A DNA stretch of 64,000 nt from Azospirillum tabaci (GCF_014596085.1 NZ_JACCJY010000001.1:372001-436000), one strand, 5' to 3'; counted from the first letter of the stretch, positions 1 to 8,003 are shown. The notes: generated from the letters alone by a model not told the origin. A program made the numbers and translations.

Positions 1-161
1 CGCAGCACAACCGCGCGCACCGTCTCGTCGGCGCCGAGTTGGCGCAGCAGCGGGATCAGCGCCAGCCACATCGGCTTGTCGAAGGCGTTCAGCTTGTCGG
101 GGTTGCTGAGGGTCAGCGTGGCGACGACGCCGTCGCGGGTCAGGGTCACGGTGCCGGCCAT
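1..161 (-). CDS. Enoyl-CoA hydratase/isomerase family protein, N-terminal part (runs off the window)
   Basis: Reading the minus strand from the ATG at 161, the first 53 residues begin MAGTVTLTRDGVVATLTLSN and continue with PDKLNAFDKPMW and a helix ending ETVRAVVLR. This is the usual N-terminus of the crotonase family: a beta-hairpin, then the N-P-x-x-x-N-A-x-x/F segment, then the helix leading to the first oxyanion-hole strand. The family hydrates or isomerises acyl-CoA double bonds, typically in fatty-acid or amino-acid breakdown. The catalytic glutamates lie outside the window, so the exact substrate and even the reaction cannot be assigned. It is divergent from the ABC transporter gene that starts at 352; the 190 bases between hold both promoters, and I see no clear motif there apart from a short tandem copy of gcttcccttggg near 237-262. 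Confidence 0.8.
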   Translation of the reverse strand, partial: MAGTVTLTRDGVVATLTLSNPDKLNAFDKPMWLALIPLLRQLGADETVRAVVL

Positions 162-351
162 GGCCTGTCGGGCTCCCCATCCATTCGGTTGCGTATGGGG
201 CAGACCACAAACACCGGCGGCCCCGTTCCGTCAAGGGCTTCCCTTGGGGCTTCCCTTGGGACGTCGCGAAAGCCGCATCGGCGCTGGACCGCAGGGCCGC
301 GGGTCCCCATAGTTCGTAGCCGGGACTTCACCGGACGGAGATGACGCCGCG

Positions 352-2025
352 ATGCGAACGGGATTGGCCGCTTTCACCCTGGCCGCCGCTCTGGCCGCCG
401 CCCCCATCGCCACCCCGGCGCTGGCGGCGAAGGACGAGCTGGTGATCGGCATGACCCAGTTCCCGTCCAACTGGCACCCTTCCATGGAAGCGATGATGGC
501 CAAGAGCTACGTCCTGTCCATGGCGCGCCGGCCCTTCACCGCCTACGATCCCGACTGGCGCCTGACCTGCCTGCTCTGCACCGAGCTGCCGGCGCTGGAT
601 AAGGGCACCGCGGAGTACGAGACGCGGGCCGACGGCAAGAAGGGCATCAAGGTCACCTACACCATCAACCCCAAGGCGACCTGGGGCGACGGCACGCCGG
701 TGACGACCGAAGACGTGCTGTTCACCTGGACCGTCGGCAAGCACCCGCAGAGCGGGTACAGCAACTTCGACCTGTTCGCGCGCGACATCGTGGCGATCGA
801 CGCGAAGGACGAGCGCACCTTCACCATCCATCGCGACAAGGCGGTGTGCAGCTACGCCGAGATCAACGACTTCGAGATCCTGCCCGCCCATCTGGAGCGT
901 GCGGTGTTCGAGGCCGACCCGGCGACCTACCGCAACCGCTCCAAGTACGAGACCGACACGACGAACCCCGGCCTGTGGTTCGGCCCCTACCGCATCGCCC
1001 AGGTCGAGCCTGGCAGCCATGTGGTGCTGGAGTCCAACCCGACCTGGTGGGGCGCGAAGCCGGCCTTCAAGCGGGTGATCGTGAAGTCCATCGAGAACAC
1101 CGCCGCGCTGGAGGCCAACCTGCTGGCCGGGCAGGTCGACATGGTGCCGGGGGAGACCGGGCTGCCGCTCGATCAGGTGCTCGCCTTCGAGAAGCGGCAC
1201 GGCAGCCGCTACAACGTCTTCTACAAGCCCGGCCTGTTTTTCGAGCATGTCGAGCTGAACCTCGACAACCCGGCGCTGGCCGACTTGCGGGTGCGCCGGG
1301 CGCTGCTCCACGCCATCGACCGCGAGGCGATCTCCAAGCAACTCTACGACGGGCGGCAGCCGGTCGCCCACAACGAGATCAGCCCGCTCGACCGCGTGCA
1401 CGCGCCGGGCTACCCGACCTACGCCTTCGACCCGGCGCTGGCCGGCAAGCTGCTGGACGAGGCGGGCTGGAGCGAGCGGCGCGCCGGGGTGCGCCACAAC
1501 GCCAAGGGGGAGCGGCTGTCGCTGGAGATCATGACGACCGCCGGAAACCGCTCTCGCGAGGTGTTGCAGCAGGTGCTCCAGGCGCAGTGGCGGCAGGCCG
1601 GCGTGGAGGTGCGCATCGTCAACGAGCCGGCCCGCGTGCTTTTCGGCGACACGCTGGAGAAGCGCCGCTTCAAGTCGATGGCGCTGTTCGCCTGGATCAG
1701 CGCGCCGGAGAACATCCCGCGCACCATCCTGCATTCCAGCATGATCCCGACGGAGGGCAACAACTGGGCCGGCCAGAACTACACGGGCTACCGGAACCCG
1801 GAAATGGACAAGGTTCTGGAAGACCTGGAGCATGTCTGCGAGCCCGACGCCAACCGCGCGCTGTGGGCGAAGCTGCAGACGCTCTACGCCCAGGACCTGC
1901 CGAACCTGCCGCTGTTTTTCCGCGCCGATCCCTTCATCCTGCCGTCCTGGCTGGAGGGTGTGGTGCCGACCGGGCATCTGGATTCCAGCACGCTGTGGAT
2001 CGAGACGTGGAAGGCGAAGGAGTGA
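352..2025 (+). CDS. ABC transporter substrate-binding protein, family 5 (dipeptide/oligopeptide type)
   Basis: 557 residues, the normal size of SBP family 5 (DppA/OppA type). The first 25 residues are a Sec signal peptide (MRTG, hydrophobic AAALAAAPIA, cleavage after PALA), so the product is periplasmic. The family pattern is clear: an early 'W..HP' segment, TYTINPKATWGDGTPVTTED (residues about 103-122), the FGPYRI segment and RRALLHAIDRE. Such proteins capture peptides or related solutes for an inner-membrane importer. Two DppB/DppC-type permease genes follow, at 2174 and 3136. A palindromic repeat lies between this gene and the first permease, a position where RNA structure often lets the binding protein be made in excess (inference). 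No ATPase gene is present in the cluster, so ATP-binding subunits must come from elsewhere or be shared. Ligand not predictable from sequence. Confidence 0.9.
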   Translation: MRTGLAAFTLAAALAAAPIATPALAAKDELVIGMTQFPSNWHPSMEAMMAKSYVLSMARRPFTAYDPDWRLTCLLCTELPALDKGTAEYETRADGKKGIKVTYTINPKATWGDGTPVTTEDVLFTWTVGKHPQSGYSNFDLFARDIVAIDAKDERTFTIHRDKAVCSYAEINDFEILPAHLERAVFEADPATYRNRSKYETDTTNPGLWFGPYRIAQVEPGSHVVLESNPTWWGAKPAFKRVIVKSIENTAALEANLLAGQVDMVPGETGLPLDQVLAFEKRHGSRYNVFYKPGLFFEHVELNLDNPALADLRVRRALLHAIDREAISKQLYDGRQPVAHNEISPLDRVHAPGYPTYAFDPALAGKLLDEAGWSERRAGVRHNAKGERLSLEIMTTAGNRSREVLQQVLQAQWRQAGVEVRIVNEPARVLFGDTLEKRRFKSMALFAWISAPENIPRTILHSSMIPTEGNNWAGQNYTGYRNPEMDKVLEDLEHVCEPDANRALWAKLQTLYAQDLPNLPLFFRADPFILPSWLEGVVPTGHLDSSTLWIETWKAKE

Positions 2026-2043
2026 GGGTGTCGCGGGTGTTTG

Positions 2044-2146
2044 CCCCCACCCTCCCACGCTTGCGCGTGGGTCCCTCCCTCCCCCGCTTCGCAGGGGAGG
2101 GAATGGCTCCTCCCCCTGCGCAGCGGGGGGAGGTTGGGAGGGGGGC
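2044..2146. repeat. CT/GA-rich palindromic repeat, type A, between binding-protein and permease genes
   Basis: Begins GCCCCCACCCTCCCACGCTT, contains the hairpin CCCACGCTTGCGCGTGGG at about 2054-2071 and the arm CCTCCCCCGCTTCGCAGGGG, and ends in GGGAGGTTGGGAGGGGGCT. The two ends are complementary, so the transcript can fold into a long stem. Same family as the copies at 4038, 23091, 39413, 45219 and 60345. It sits inside an operon on the coding strand side of the transporter genes. Confidence 0.75.
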
Positions 2147-2173
2147 TCCGCTCAGCAATGCCCCCAACACTCC

Positions 2174-3139
2174 ATGACCCGCTTCCTCGCCTCCCGTCTG
2201 CTCCAGGCGCTGGTCGTCCTGCTGCTGATGAGCTTCGTCATCACCGTCCTGATGACGTTGATGCCGGGCGATCCGGTGGACATGATGCTGGCCGGCAACC
2301 CGCGCGCCACGCCCGCCGACGCGGCGCGGCTGAAGGCGCTCTACGGCCTCGACAAGCCCCTGCTGGAGCGCTACGGACACTGGCTCCAGGCGGCGCTGAC
2401 GGGGGATTTCGGCTTCTCGCGGCTCTACGCGCAGCCGGTGCTGACGATCCTCCTGCCGCGGCTGGGCAACACGCTGCTGCTGCTCGGCGCGGCGATGGCG
2501 CTGACCCTGTCGGTGGCGCTGCCGCTCGGCGTCTACGCGGCGCGGCGGCCCTACGGCTGGGCGGACAACGCCATCAACCTGTTCTGCTTCGCCGGCATCT
2601 CCGTCCCGGCCTTCTGGCTGGCGCTGCTGCTGATCCTGCTTTTCGCGGTGGAACTGCAATGGCTGCCCGCCTCCGGCCTCGGCCCGGTCGGCGGCGAGAG
2701 CTGGTGGGAGCGGCTGCCCTACCTCGTGCTGCCGGTGGCCTCGCTGACGCTGGCGAGCATCGGCGGCTACACGCGCTACGTCCGCGCCGCGATGATGGGC
2801 GAGCTTCGCCAGGATTACGTCCGCACCGCCCGCGCCAAGGGGCTGGAGGAGGGGCGGGTGGTCTGGCGCCACGCGCTGCGCAACGCGACCATCCCCATCG
2901 TGACCATCGTGGCTCTGGAGTTCGGCGCCCTCTTCTCCGGCGCGCTGGTGACCGAGACAATGTTCGCCTGGCCGGGCATGGGCAAGCTGATCTACGACAG
3001 CATCATGGGCAACGACCTGAACGTGGCGCTGGTGGCGCTGCTGTTCGCCACGCTGACGACGCTGGCCGGCAACCTGCTGGCCGACGCCGCCTACGCCGGG
3101 CTGGACCCGCGCATCTCCTTCAAGGGGGACGGGGCGTGA
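2174..3139 (+). CDS. ABC transporter permease, DppB/OppB type
   Basis: 321 residues. The N-terminal transmembrane segment (RLLQALVVLLLMSFVITVLM) is followed by the periplasmic PGDPVDMMLAGNPRATP segment typical of DppB, then five further membrane segments. The cytoplasmic EAA loop is recognisable near residue 220: YVRTARAKGLEEGRVVWRHA, which docks the ATPase subunit. The C-terminus ALLFATLTTLAGNLLADAAY..LDPRI is also standard for this family. The ATG at 2174 is chosen because it opens directly onto the membrane segment and follows the repeat element. Its stop overlaps the GTG start of the next permease by four bases, so the two permeases are translationally coupled. They would form the heterodimeric channel for the binding protein encoded at 352. 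Confidence 0.93.
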   Translation: MTRFLASRLLQALVVLLLMSFVITVLMTLMPGDPVDMMLAGNPRATPADAARLKALYGLDKPLLERYGHWLQAALTGDFGFSRLYAQPVLTILLPRLGNTLLLLGAAMALTLSVALPLGVYAARRPYGWADNAINLFCFAGISVPAFWLALLLILLFAVELQWLPASGLGPVGGESWWERLPYLVLPVASLTLASIGGYTRYVRAAMMGELRQDYVRTARAKGLEEGRVVWRHALRNATIPIVTIVALEFGALFSGALVTETMFAWPGMGKLIYDSIMGNDLNVALVALLFATLTTLAGNLLADAAYAGLDPRISFKGDGA

Positions 3140-4029
3140 GGGCGGGGCGGTTCCTGCGGCGCTTCGCCCGCCACCGGCTGGCGGCGGTCAGCGCCCTGCT
3201 GCTGCTGGTCCTGGCCGTCGCGGCGGCGGCGGCGCCCTGGGTGGAACACTGGCTGGGGGTGGAGGCCACGGGCATCAGCCTGCTCGACCGCTTCGGCCCG
3301 CCTTCGGCCCTGCATCCGCTGGGCACGGACGAACTGGGGCGCGACTTGCTGGTGCGGCTGCTCTACGGCGGGCGGGTGTCGCTGTTTGTCGGCGTGGCGG
3401 CGGCGCTGGCCTCCGCCGTCATCGGCACGGGGATCGGGCTGCTGGCCGGCTATTTCGGCGGGCGGCTCGACGATCTGCTGATGCGCGTCACCGACGGGCT
3501 GATCGCCTTGCCGCTGCTGCCGCTGCTGATCGTGCTGGGCGCCATCGACCTGACGCGGCTGGGCATCCCGCCGGAGGTGGCGGGGGCGGAGGACGCCAGC
3601 CTGCTGCGCATCGTCGTTCTGGTAGCGCTGTTCGGCTGGACAACGGTGGCGCGGCTGGTGCGCGGGGCCACCCTGTCGGCGCGGCGGCGCGACTATGTGC
3701 GGGCGGCGGTGGCGATGGGGGCGGACAGCCGCCGCATCATGCTGGCCCACATCCTGCCGAACGTTGCCGCCCCCGCCGTTGTGGCGACGACGCTGACCGT
3801 CGGCAACGTGATCCTGCTGGAGTCGGTGCTGAGCTTTCTCGGACTGGGCATCCAGCCGCCGCTGCCCTCCTGGGGCAACATGCTGACCAACGCGCAGGAG
3901 CTGGTGGGAACCGCGCCTCTGCTGGCGGTGTGGCCGGGGCTGTTGATCTTTTTGACGGTGATCGCCGTCAACCTGCTGGGCGATGGGCTGCAGGACGCGC
4001 TGGATCCGCGGGTGGTGGGGAAGCGCTAG
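3136..4029 (+). CDS. ABC transporter permease, DppC/OppC type
   Basis: 297 residues from a GTG start that overlaps the upstream stop (GTGA). It begins with a short basic cytoplasmic leader and a membrane segment (AVSALLLLVLAVAAAAAP), then HPLGTDELGRDLLVRLLYGG, the diagnostic DppC/OppC motif at about residue 60. The EAA loop is YVRAAVAMGADSRRIMLAHI, and the C-terminal VNLLGDGLQDALDPR is the usual ending. It is the partner of the permease at 2174 in a peptide-type importer. The region from residue about 140 (IDLTRLGIPPEVAGAEDASL) looks longer than in E. coli DppC and would lie in the periplasm. The gene ends just before a palindromic repeat that separates it from the convergent lipoprotein gene. 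Confidence 0.92.
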   Translation: MRAGRFLRRFARHRLAAVSALLLLVLAVAAAAAPWVEHWLGVEATGISLLDRFGPPSALHPLGTDELGRDLLVRLLYGGRVSLFVGVAAALASAVIGTGIGLLAGYFGGRLDDLLMRVTDGLIALPLLPLLIVLGAIDLTRLGIPPEVAGAEDASLLRIVVLVALFGWTTVARLVRGATLSARRRDYVRAAVAMGADSRRIMLAHILPNVAAPAVVATTLTVGNVILLESVLSFLGLGIQPPLPSWGNMLTNAQELVGTAPLLAVWPGLLIFLTVIAVNLLGDGLQDALDPRVVGKR

Positions 4030-4037
4030 TTGTTGGT

Positions 4038-4117
4038 GCCCCCACCCTAACCCTCCCCCGCTGACGCAGGGGAGGGGATCATGTTCCCTCTCCTGCGAAG
4101 CGGGAAGGGTGGGGGCA
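4038..4117. repeat. Type A palindromic repeat between convergent genes
   Basis: CCCCCACCCTAACCCTCCCC at one end and GGGAAGGGTGGGGGC at the other, with two inner hairpins (CCCTCCCCCGCTGACGCAGG and the arm around CTCCTGCGAAGCGGG). Outer ends are complementary. It fills the gap between the stop of the permease gene (4029) and the stop of the PrcB-like gene (4127), a position suited to a bidirectional terminator. Confidence 0.75.
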
Positions 4118-4126
4118 AGTGCCCCC

Positions 4127-4591
4127 TCACTTCTCCCTTTGAAACTTCGCCGTCCCCGCCGCCATCGGGATCAGCCGCACCGCATAAGGCGACGTCTGCA
4201 TCTGCGCCACCGCTTGGGCCGGACCCGGAACCCGCTCGCGGTAGCCGACGACCACATCGCCGCCCGCCGCCCGCGCGCTGACGATGGACACGCCGTAGCC
4301 GCCGGTGTCGCGCGGGCCGAGGAAGACCGCCGCGGCCATGCGGTCGCCGGGCAGGGGACCCGGCGCCGCCTCGCCGACGCGGGCCCAGAGATCGGTCCAT
4401 TCCTGCGGGTTGCGGGCGACCACATAGGCGCGCTCGTAGGCCTGGCTGCGGTCGCCCTGCCAATAGGTGCCGGGATCGGCGTCGGTGGGAAGCAGGGCCT
4501 GCGCCTCCGTCCCGTCCGGTGCGGTCTGGCAGGCGCCCAGCAGGGGGAGCGTGGCGAGGGTGAGAAGGATGGCGGCGGTGGGGCGGCGCAT
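4127..4591 (-). CDS. PrcB C-terminal-like domain lipoprotein
   Basis: 154 residues. The N-terminus MRRPTAAILL, hydrophobic ATLPLLGAC, is a lipoprotein signal with lipobox LLGAC (lipidated Cys about residue 20). The C-terminal half contains DRMAAAVFLGPRDTGGYGVS followed by a strand-rich stretch VVGYRERVPGP and a final strand AVRLIP; the 'FLG.R.TGGY.V.I' pattern matches the PrcB C-terminal domain found in secreted or lipid-anchored proteins of unknown role. The start at 4591 is preferred to a GTG at 4603 that overlaps the upstream stop, because the lipoprotein signal begins at the ATG. It lies directly behind the glutathione transferase gene (stop at 4600), so the two are probably co-transcribed. 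Biochemical function unknown. Confidence 0.7.
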   Translation of the reverse strand: MRRPTAAILLTLATLPLLGACQTAPDGTEAQALLPTDADPGTYWQGDRSQAYERAYVVARNPQEWTDLWARVGEAAPGPLPGDRMAAAVFLGPRDTGGYGVSIVSARAAGGDVVVGYRERVPGPAQAVAQMQTSPYAVRLIPMAAGTAKFQREK

Positions 4592-4599
4592 GAGGCGGC

Positions 4600-5220
4600 T
4601 CACTCCGGCACCGCCATGCCGCGCTTGACCGCCGGGCGCTCCGAGACCGCGTCGTGCCAGCGCTTCAGGTTGGGGTAGCGGTCCAGCACGTTGCCTTCCG
4701 CCTTGGCGGCCACGGCCACGAAGGGGAAACAGGCGATGTCGGCGATGGAGTAGGCGCCGCCGGCCAGATACTCCGATGCGCCCAGACGCTCCTCCATCGC
4801 GGCGTGGATGCGCTGCAGCTCGCCTTTGAAGTAGTCGATGGCGTAGGGGATCTTCTCCGGCGCCATGACCGCGAAGCGGAACTTGCTCAGCCCCGAGGGG
4901 CCGAGGTCGCTGACGCCCAGCATCAGCCAGCTCATCGCCTCCGCCCGCTCGTCCTCGTCCTCGGGCAGCAGGCGGCCGGTGCGCTCCGCGTAGTGCAGCA
5001 GGATGGCCCCCGACCCGAACAGGCGGCGCTTCCGGCCGCCGGGCAGATCCTCGACGACGGCCGGGATCTTGCCGATCGGGCTGACCGCCAGATAGTCGGG
5101 CTGACGGCCTTCGCCGGCCACGAGGTCGACCTTGTGGACCTTGTAGGTGAGACCCAGCTCTTCCAGCAGGATCGAAGCCTTTTGCCCGTTCGGCGAGGCG
5201 AAGGTGTAGAGCGTGATCAT
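4600..5220 (-). CDS. Glutathione S-transferase family protein (YfcG/nu-class like)
   Basis: 206 residues, normal for cytosolic GST. The thioredoxin-fold N-domain reads MITLYTFASPNGQKASILLE, where the SPNGQK loop is characteristic of the YfcG/YghU group that works as a glutathione-dependent disulfide-bond reductase instead of a classical conjugating GST. The cis-proline of the second half is in SPIGKIPAVVED, and SGAILLHYAERTG is the usual GSH-binding serine segment (ESGAI-like). The all-helical C-domain contains YSIADIACFPFV, the conserved N-capping/hydrophobic staple region. Start at 5220 is chosen because the fold begins there; an upstream in-frame ATG would add 14 unrelated residues. Substrate cannot be predicted. 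First gene of a two-gene unit with the PrcB-like lipoprotein. Confidence 0.88.
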   Translation of the reverse strand: MITLYTFASPNGQKASILLEELGLTYKVHKVDLVAGEGRQPDYLAVSPIGKIPAVVEDLPGGRKRRLFGSGAILLHYAERTGRLLPEDEDERAEAMSWLMLGVSDLGPSGLSKFRFAVMAPEKIPYAIDYFKGELQRIHAAMEERLGASEYLAGGAYSIADIACFPFVAVAAKAEGNVLDRYPNLKRWHDAVSERPAVKRGMAVPE

Positions 5221-5359
5221 CGGTGCCCGTCCCTGGAACCTGTTCCTTTGCCGCGTCCGCAAAGATGTTCAACAGGCGCCAGTTTCGCCGATTTGCGCGC
5301 GGAAGGCCAGAGGCAGGCAAAAAGCGTCCTTTTTCCTGCCGATCCCAGGGTGCGGCCCC

Positions 5360-6766
5360 TCACACCGCGCGGCTGTGCTTCCCGGCGCCGGTGGACAGGT
5401 AGGTGTCGAAGCGCGCGGCGACGATGCGCATCAGCGGACGGGCGGGCTCCGGCACATGGACGCGGCGGCCCTCCACCACGGCGACCCCGTCGGCCACCAG
5501 ATCGGCCATGGCCTCCAGGTCGGCGTCGAAGGTCCCGGCGGCCAGCCCATGGGCCTCGGCCACCGCGCCGACGTCCACCGACAGGTCGCACATCAGCCGC
5601 ACGATCAGGTCGCGGCGCAGCCGGTCGTCGGCGGTCAGCGTCAGCCCCTTGCCGGTCGGGAACCGTCCGGCCTCGACGGCCTGGGCGTACTGGTCGAAGG
5701 GAACGGCGTTCTGCACATAGCCCTGCGGCAGCGCCCCGATGGAGGAGGCGCCGAAGCCCAGAAGCACCTCCGCGTCGTCGGTCGTGTAGCCCTGGAAATT
5801 GCGGCTGAGCCGCCCCTCGCTCTGCTGCACGGCCAGTTCGTCGTCGGGCCGGGCGAAATGGTCGAGGCCGATGGGCTGGAAGCCGGCGTCGGTGAGCACC
5901 CCGGCGATGGCCGCGAACTGCTCCCACCGGCCGAGCGTGCCGGCGAGCGCCGATTCGTCGATCTTTTTCTGGTGCGTCTTCATCCACGGCACATGGGCGT
6001 AGCCGAAGACCGACAGCCGGTCCGGCGCCATGGTCAGGGCGATTTCCGCGGACCGCGCGACGCTCTCCACCGACTGGCCGGGCAGGCCGTACATCAGGTC
6101 CAGGTTGATGTGGCGGATGCCGTTGGCGCGCAGCCATTCCAGCGCCTGCTCGGTCTGCTCCCGCGGCTGGATGCGGTTGATGGCGGCCTGCACCCCGGCG
6201 TCGAAGTCCTGCACGCCGAGCGAGGCGCGGTTGACCCCGGCGCGGCCCAGCGCCTCCGCCATGTCGCGGGTCAGGGTGCGCGGGTCGATCTCCACCGCGA
6301 TCTCCGCGTCCGCCGTCACGTCGTAGCGCTCGCGCAGCAGGGCGATCAGCGATTCGAAGTCGTCCGGCGCCATCATGGTCGGGGTGCCGCCGCCGAAATG
6401 GATGTGCCGCACCCGCAGCCGTCCGGAAATGCGGTCGGCGACCATGCCGATCTCGCGCCGCAGATGGCCGAGATACTCGGCGATGGGTGCATAGCGGGCG
6501 ACGATCTTGGTGTGGCAGCCGCAGTACCAGCACATCTTCGCGCAGAAGGGCACGTGCAGGTACAGCGACCCCGTGTGGGCCGCCGTGTCCAGCTCCGCCA
6601 GCCAGCCCGCGTATCGCTCCGCCCCCACGGCGGCCGTGAAGTGTGGCGCCGTCGGGTAGCTGGTGTAGCGGGGCACCCGCAGCCCGTCGTACTTGGCGAG
6701 CAGGGCGGCGTTCAGCGGGGCGGTCGGGGCGGCGGTGGCGCAGGCCACGGGGGAGATCGCGTTCAT
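5360..6766 (-). CDS. hemN: Oxygen-independent coproporphyrinogen III oxidase
   Basis: 468 residues; radical-SAM enzyme that converts coproporphyrinogen III to protoporphyrinogen IX without oxygen in the cytoplasm. The HemN-specific N-terminus VPRYTSYPTAPHF precedes the Fe-S motif HVPFCAKMCWYCGC, with cysteines 75, 79 and 82 in the CX3CX2C spacing. HFGGGTPTMM is the SAM-binding glycine motif, and the C-terminal substrate-binding lid region (DLIVRLMCDL) is complete. A perfect FNR/FixK box lies 35 bp upstream of the ATG. A longer frame would start at a GTG lying inside that box, so the ATG at 6766 is preferred. There is no Shine-Dalgarno sequence before it; if the box works at -41.5 the transcript would begin one base before the ATG (inference). 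Confidence 0.95.
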   Translation of the reverse strand: MNAISPVACATAAPTAPLNAALLAKYDGLRVPRYTSYPTAPHFTAAVGAERYAGWLAELDTAAHTGSLYLHVPFCAKMCWYCGCHTKIVARYAPIAEYLGHLRREIGMVADRISGRLRVRHIHFGGGTPTMMAPDDFESLIALLRERYDVTADAEIAVEIDPRTLTRDMAEALGRAGVNRASLGVQDFDAGVQAAINRIQPREQTEQALEWLRANGIRHINLDLMYGLPGQSVESVARSAEIALTMAPDRLSVFGYAHVPWMKTHQKKIDESALAGTLGRWEQFAAIAGVLTDAGFQPIGLDHFARPDDELAVQQSEGRLSRNFQGYTTDDAEVLLGFGASSIGALPQGYVQNAVPFDQYAQAVEAGRFPTGKGLTLTADDRLRRDLIVRLMCDLSVDVGAVAEAHGLAAGTFDADLEAMADLVADGVAVVEGRRVHVPEPARPLMRIVAARFDTYLSTGAGKHSRAV

Positions 6767-6801
6767 GGCGGGGAGGATCGTGCAGACCGCCTCCCGCCGC
6801 T

Positions 6802-6815
6802 TTGACACAAGTCAA
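6802..6815 (-). promoter_or_regulatory. FNR/FixK-type anaerobox upstream of hemN
   Basis: TTGACACAAGTCAA on the plus strand: perfect TTGAC-N4-GTCAA dyad, the consensus for the Crp/Fnr family regulators FNR, FixK and Anr. Centre at 6808.5, 42 bp before the hemN ATG, the classic class II activator position if transcription starts at or next to the ATG. hemN is one of the most regular FNR/FixK targets in proteobacteria, so site and gene support each other. It is 33 bp beyond the stop of the DUF4112 gene. Confidence 0.9.
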
Positions 6816-6847
6816 GCGTTCGAGCGCCCGTCCGTCAGGCTTGCCGG

Positions 6848-7273
6848 TTACGTGGGGGCGGCCAGCCGGTTCTCCAGATGCTCGAGCAGCAGGTTCAGGT
6901 TGCGGCGGTTCGCCTTGAAGCCGATGTCGAAGAGGGTGCCGATCACCGGGACCGAGCCACCGGCCCAATCCACGGCCATGTTGGCGATCATCCGGGCGAT
7001 CAGGCTTTTCGGAAGGTCGAAGCGGGCGGCCTCCATGACGATGTAGGCGGCCACCACGGTGGTCGCCGTGCTGCCGGCGACCGGGACCAGCGCGGCGATG
7101 CCGTCCAGCCCGAAGGGGATGCGCGTGCCGGGAACGCGCCAGCGCGTGTCCATCAGCCGGCTCAGCCGGCGCAGCCGCTCCAGCCGTTCCAGATCGATGT
7201 GGATGACCGGCGCCGCCGTGGCGACGCCCGAGAGGCTGGTGGCGGGCGCGGGGCGCGTGCGGATGTCGCTCAT
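6848..7273 (-). CDS. DUF4112 membrane protein
   Basis: 141 residues. After a polar N-terminus, the core reads RLMDTRWRVPGTRIPFGLDG, a hydrophobic hairpin (IAALVPVAGSTATTVVAAYI), then VPVIGTLFDIGFKANRRNLN. The repeated 'P..G' turns with 'GLDG' and 'FD..FKANRRN' are the DUF4112 pattern of small inner-membrane proteins. The role of the family is unknown. It stands alone upstream of hemN on the same strand, with the FNR box between them, so hemN probably has its own promoter. Start at 7273 is the first ATG and gives the expected length. Confidence 0.85.
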   Translation of the reverse strand: MSDIRTRPAPATSLSGVATAAPVIHIDLERLERLRRLSRLMDTRWRVPGTRIPFGLDGIAALVPVAGSTATTVVAAYIVMEAARFDLPKSLIARMIANMAVDWAGGSVPVIGTLFDIGFKANRRNLNLLLEHLENRLAAPT

Positions 7274-7769
7274 GGGGCTTCACCGGAGCAGGAGAGCCGC
7301 CGTGGGGAGCCGCCGGCGGATGAAGCCGTGGGCGGAGCCGGTCGGGCGTGACGGGTGAGCAACCCGCGGCTGTGCCCGGCGGTTCCCGGCCTATCTCCAT
7401 CGGGTGCCCGGCACCACGGACGCGCTCACGGTCCGGGCGGGGGCGTCGTCATACGGATGATCGGGCGGACGCAGGGTCATCGTCCAAACGGAGAGGGGGG
7501 ATGACGCCCGGATGCGGCGAATGGACGCGCGATCCGGATCTGTCGGAAGCCAAGCGATTGTTGTTCCGGCGATTTTCCCAGAATCGCCGGGTTGTCGGGC
7601 GGCCATATGCCGAAGGCCTCTCTGGTCTGGGGCGTCCTTAGGCACAACAATGGTGCGCGCAGGTCGAGACTTTAGACCGAAAAGAACCGAACGGGCACCC
7701 GCTCCACAGGGTGATGGGCGGGGCACCAGTCATCGGAAAAACAGGTCGGAAAAAACAGGGAGGATCATC
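7274..7769. other. Gene-free stretch of about 500 bases
   Basis: Between the divergent DUF4112 gene and the zinc-ribbon gene. Several frames stay open because of high GC, but none has family-like sequence together with a ribosome binding site I trust; the best is an ATG at 7501 behind AGAGGGGGG, which would give 46 basic residues of no known type. The only clear structure is the inverted repeat at 7566-7590. The segment just before 7770 is relatively A-rich (GAAAAACAGGTCGGAAAAAA), as expected for the leader of the next gene. Confidence 0.5.
7566..7590. repeat. Perfect 9-bp inverted repeat (CCGGCGATT-N7-AATCGCCGG)
   Basis: Arms at 7566-7574 and 7582-7590, spacer TTCCCAG. No T-run follows on either strand, so it is not an ordinary intrinsic terminator. 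Could be an operator or an RNA stem in a longer leader of the gene at 7770; no evidence decides. Confidence 0.55.
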
Positions 7770-8003
7770 ATGACCACGCTTTATTGCGCCTGCTGCGGAC
7801 AGCCGTTCCGCCGCAGTTCGCCGCGCGGGCCGGCGCCGCTCTATTGCTCGCGCGACTGCCGCCGCCAGATTGAGGTCCGCCGCCGCGTCTGGACGTCGCT
7901 TCAGGCGGCGGAACGGACGGCCGCCGTGCCGCCGCGGGTCGTTCCGACCGGTGCGGGGTCTTTCCATAGGGTGGAAACAGTGTGGGAGCGCGCCTCCGCC
8001 TGA
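7770..8003 (+). CDS. Small zinc-ribbon-like protein
   Basis: 77 residues. The first 35 contain four cysteines in two pairs: MTTLYCACCGQPFRRSS, then APLYCSRDCRRQIEVRR. C-x2-C ... C-x3-C with the 'YCS..C' knuckle is the pattern of a treble-clef or zinc-ribbon, seen in MYND-like and DUF2256-type bacterial knuckles. The remainder is basic and then low-complexity. A strong ribosome binding site (AGGGAGGA, 7757-7764) sits seven bases before the ATG and fixes the start. Function unknown: probably a nucleic-acid or protein-binding zinc module. It is separated from the Tim44-like gene by about 90 bases. Confidence 0.65.
   Translation: MTTLYCACCGQPFRRSSPRGPAPLYCSRDCRRQIEVRRRVWTSLQAAERTAAVPPRVVPTGAGSFHRVETVWERASA

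Noticed and set aside
235-262. Short tandem repeat gcttcccttgggg upstream of the first transporter gene
   Set aside because: Only two units; no sign of function.
2044-2146. Repeats considered as a CRISPR array
   Set aside because: Copies are dispersed, palindromic and not separated by regular spacers; no cas genes in the window.
6767-6808. N-terminally extended HemN starting at a GTG
   Set aside because: The GTG lies inside the FNR/FixK box and the extra residues do not match the HemN N-terminus.
7501-7641. 46-codon frame with AGAGGGGGG before the ATG
   Set aside because: Basic, no family resemblance, and the G-run can be chance in this sequence; not enough to call a gene.
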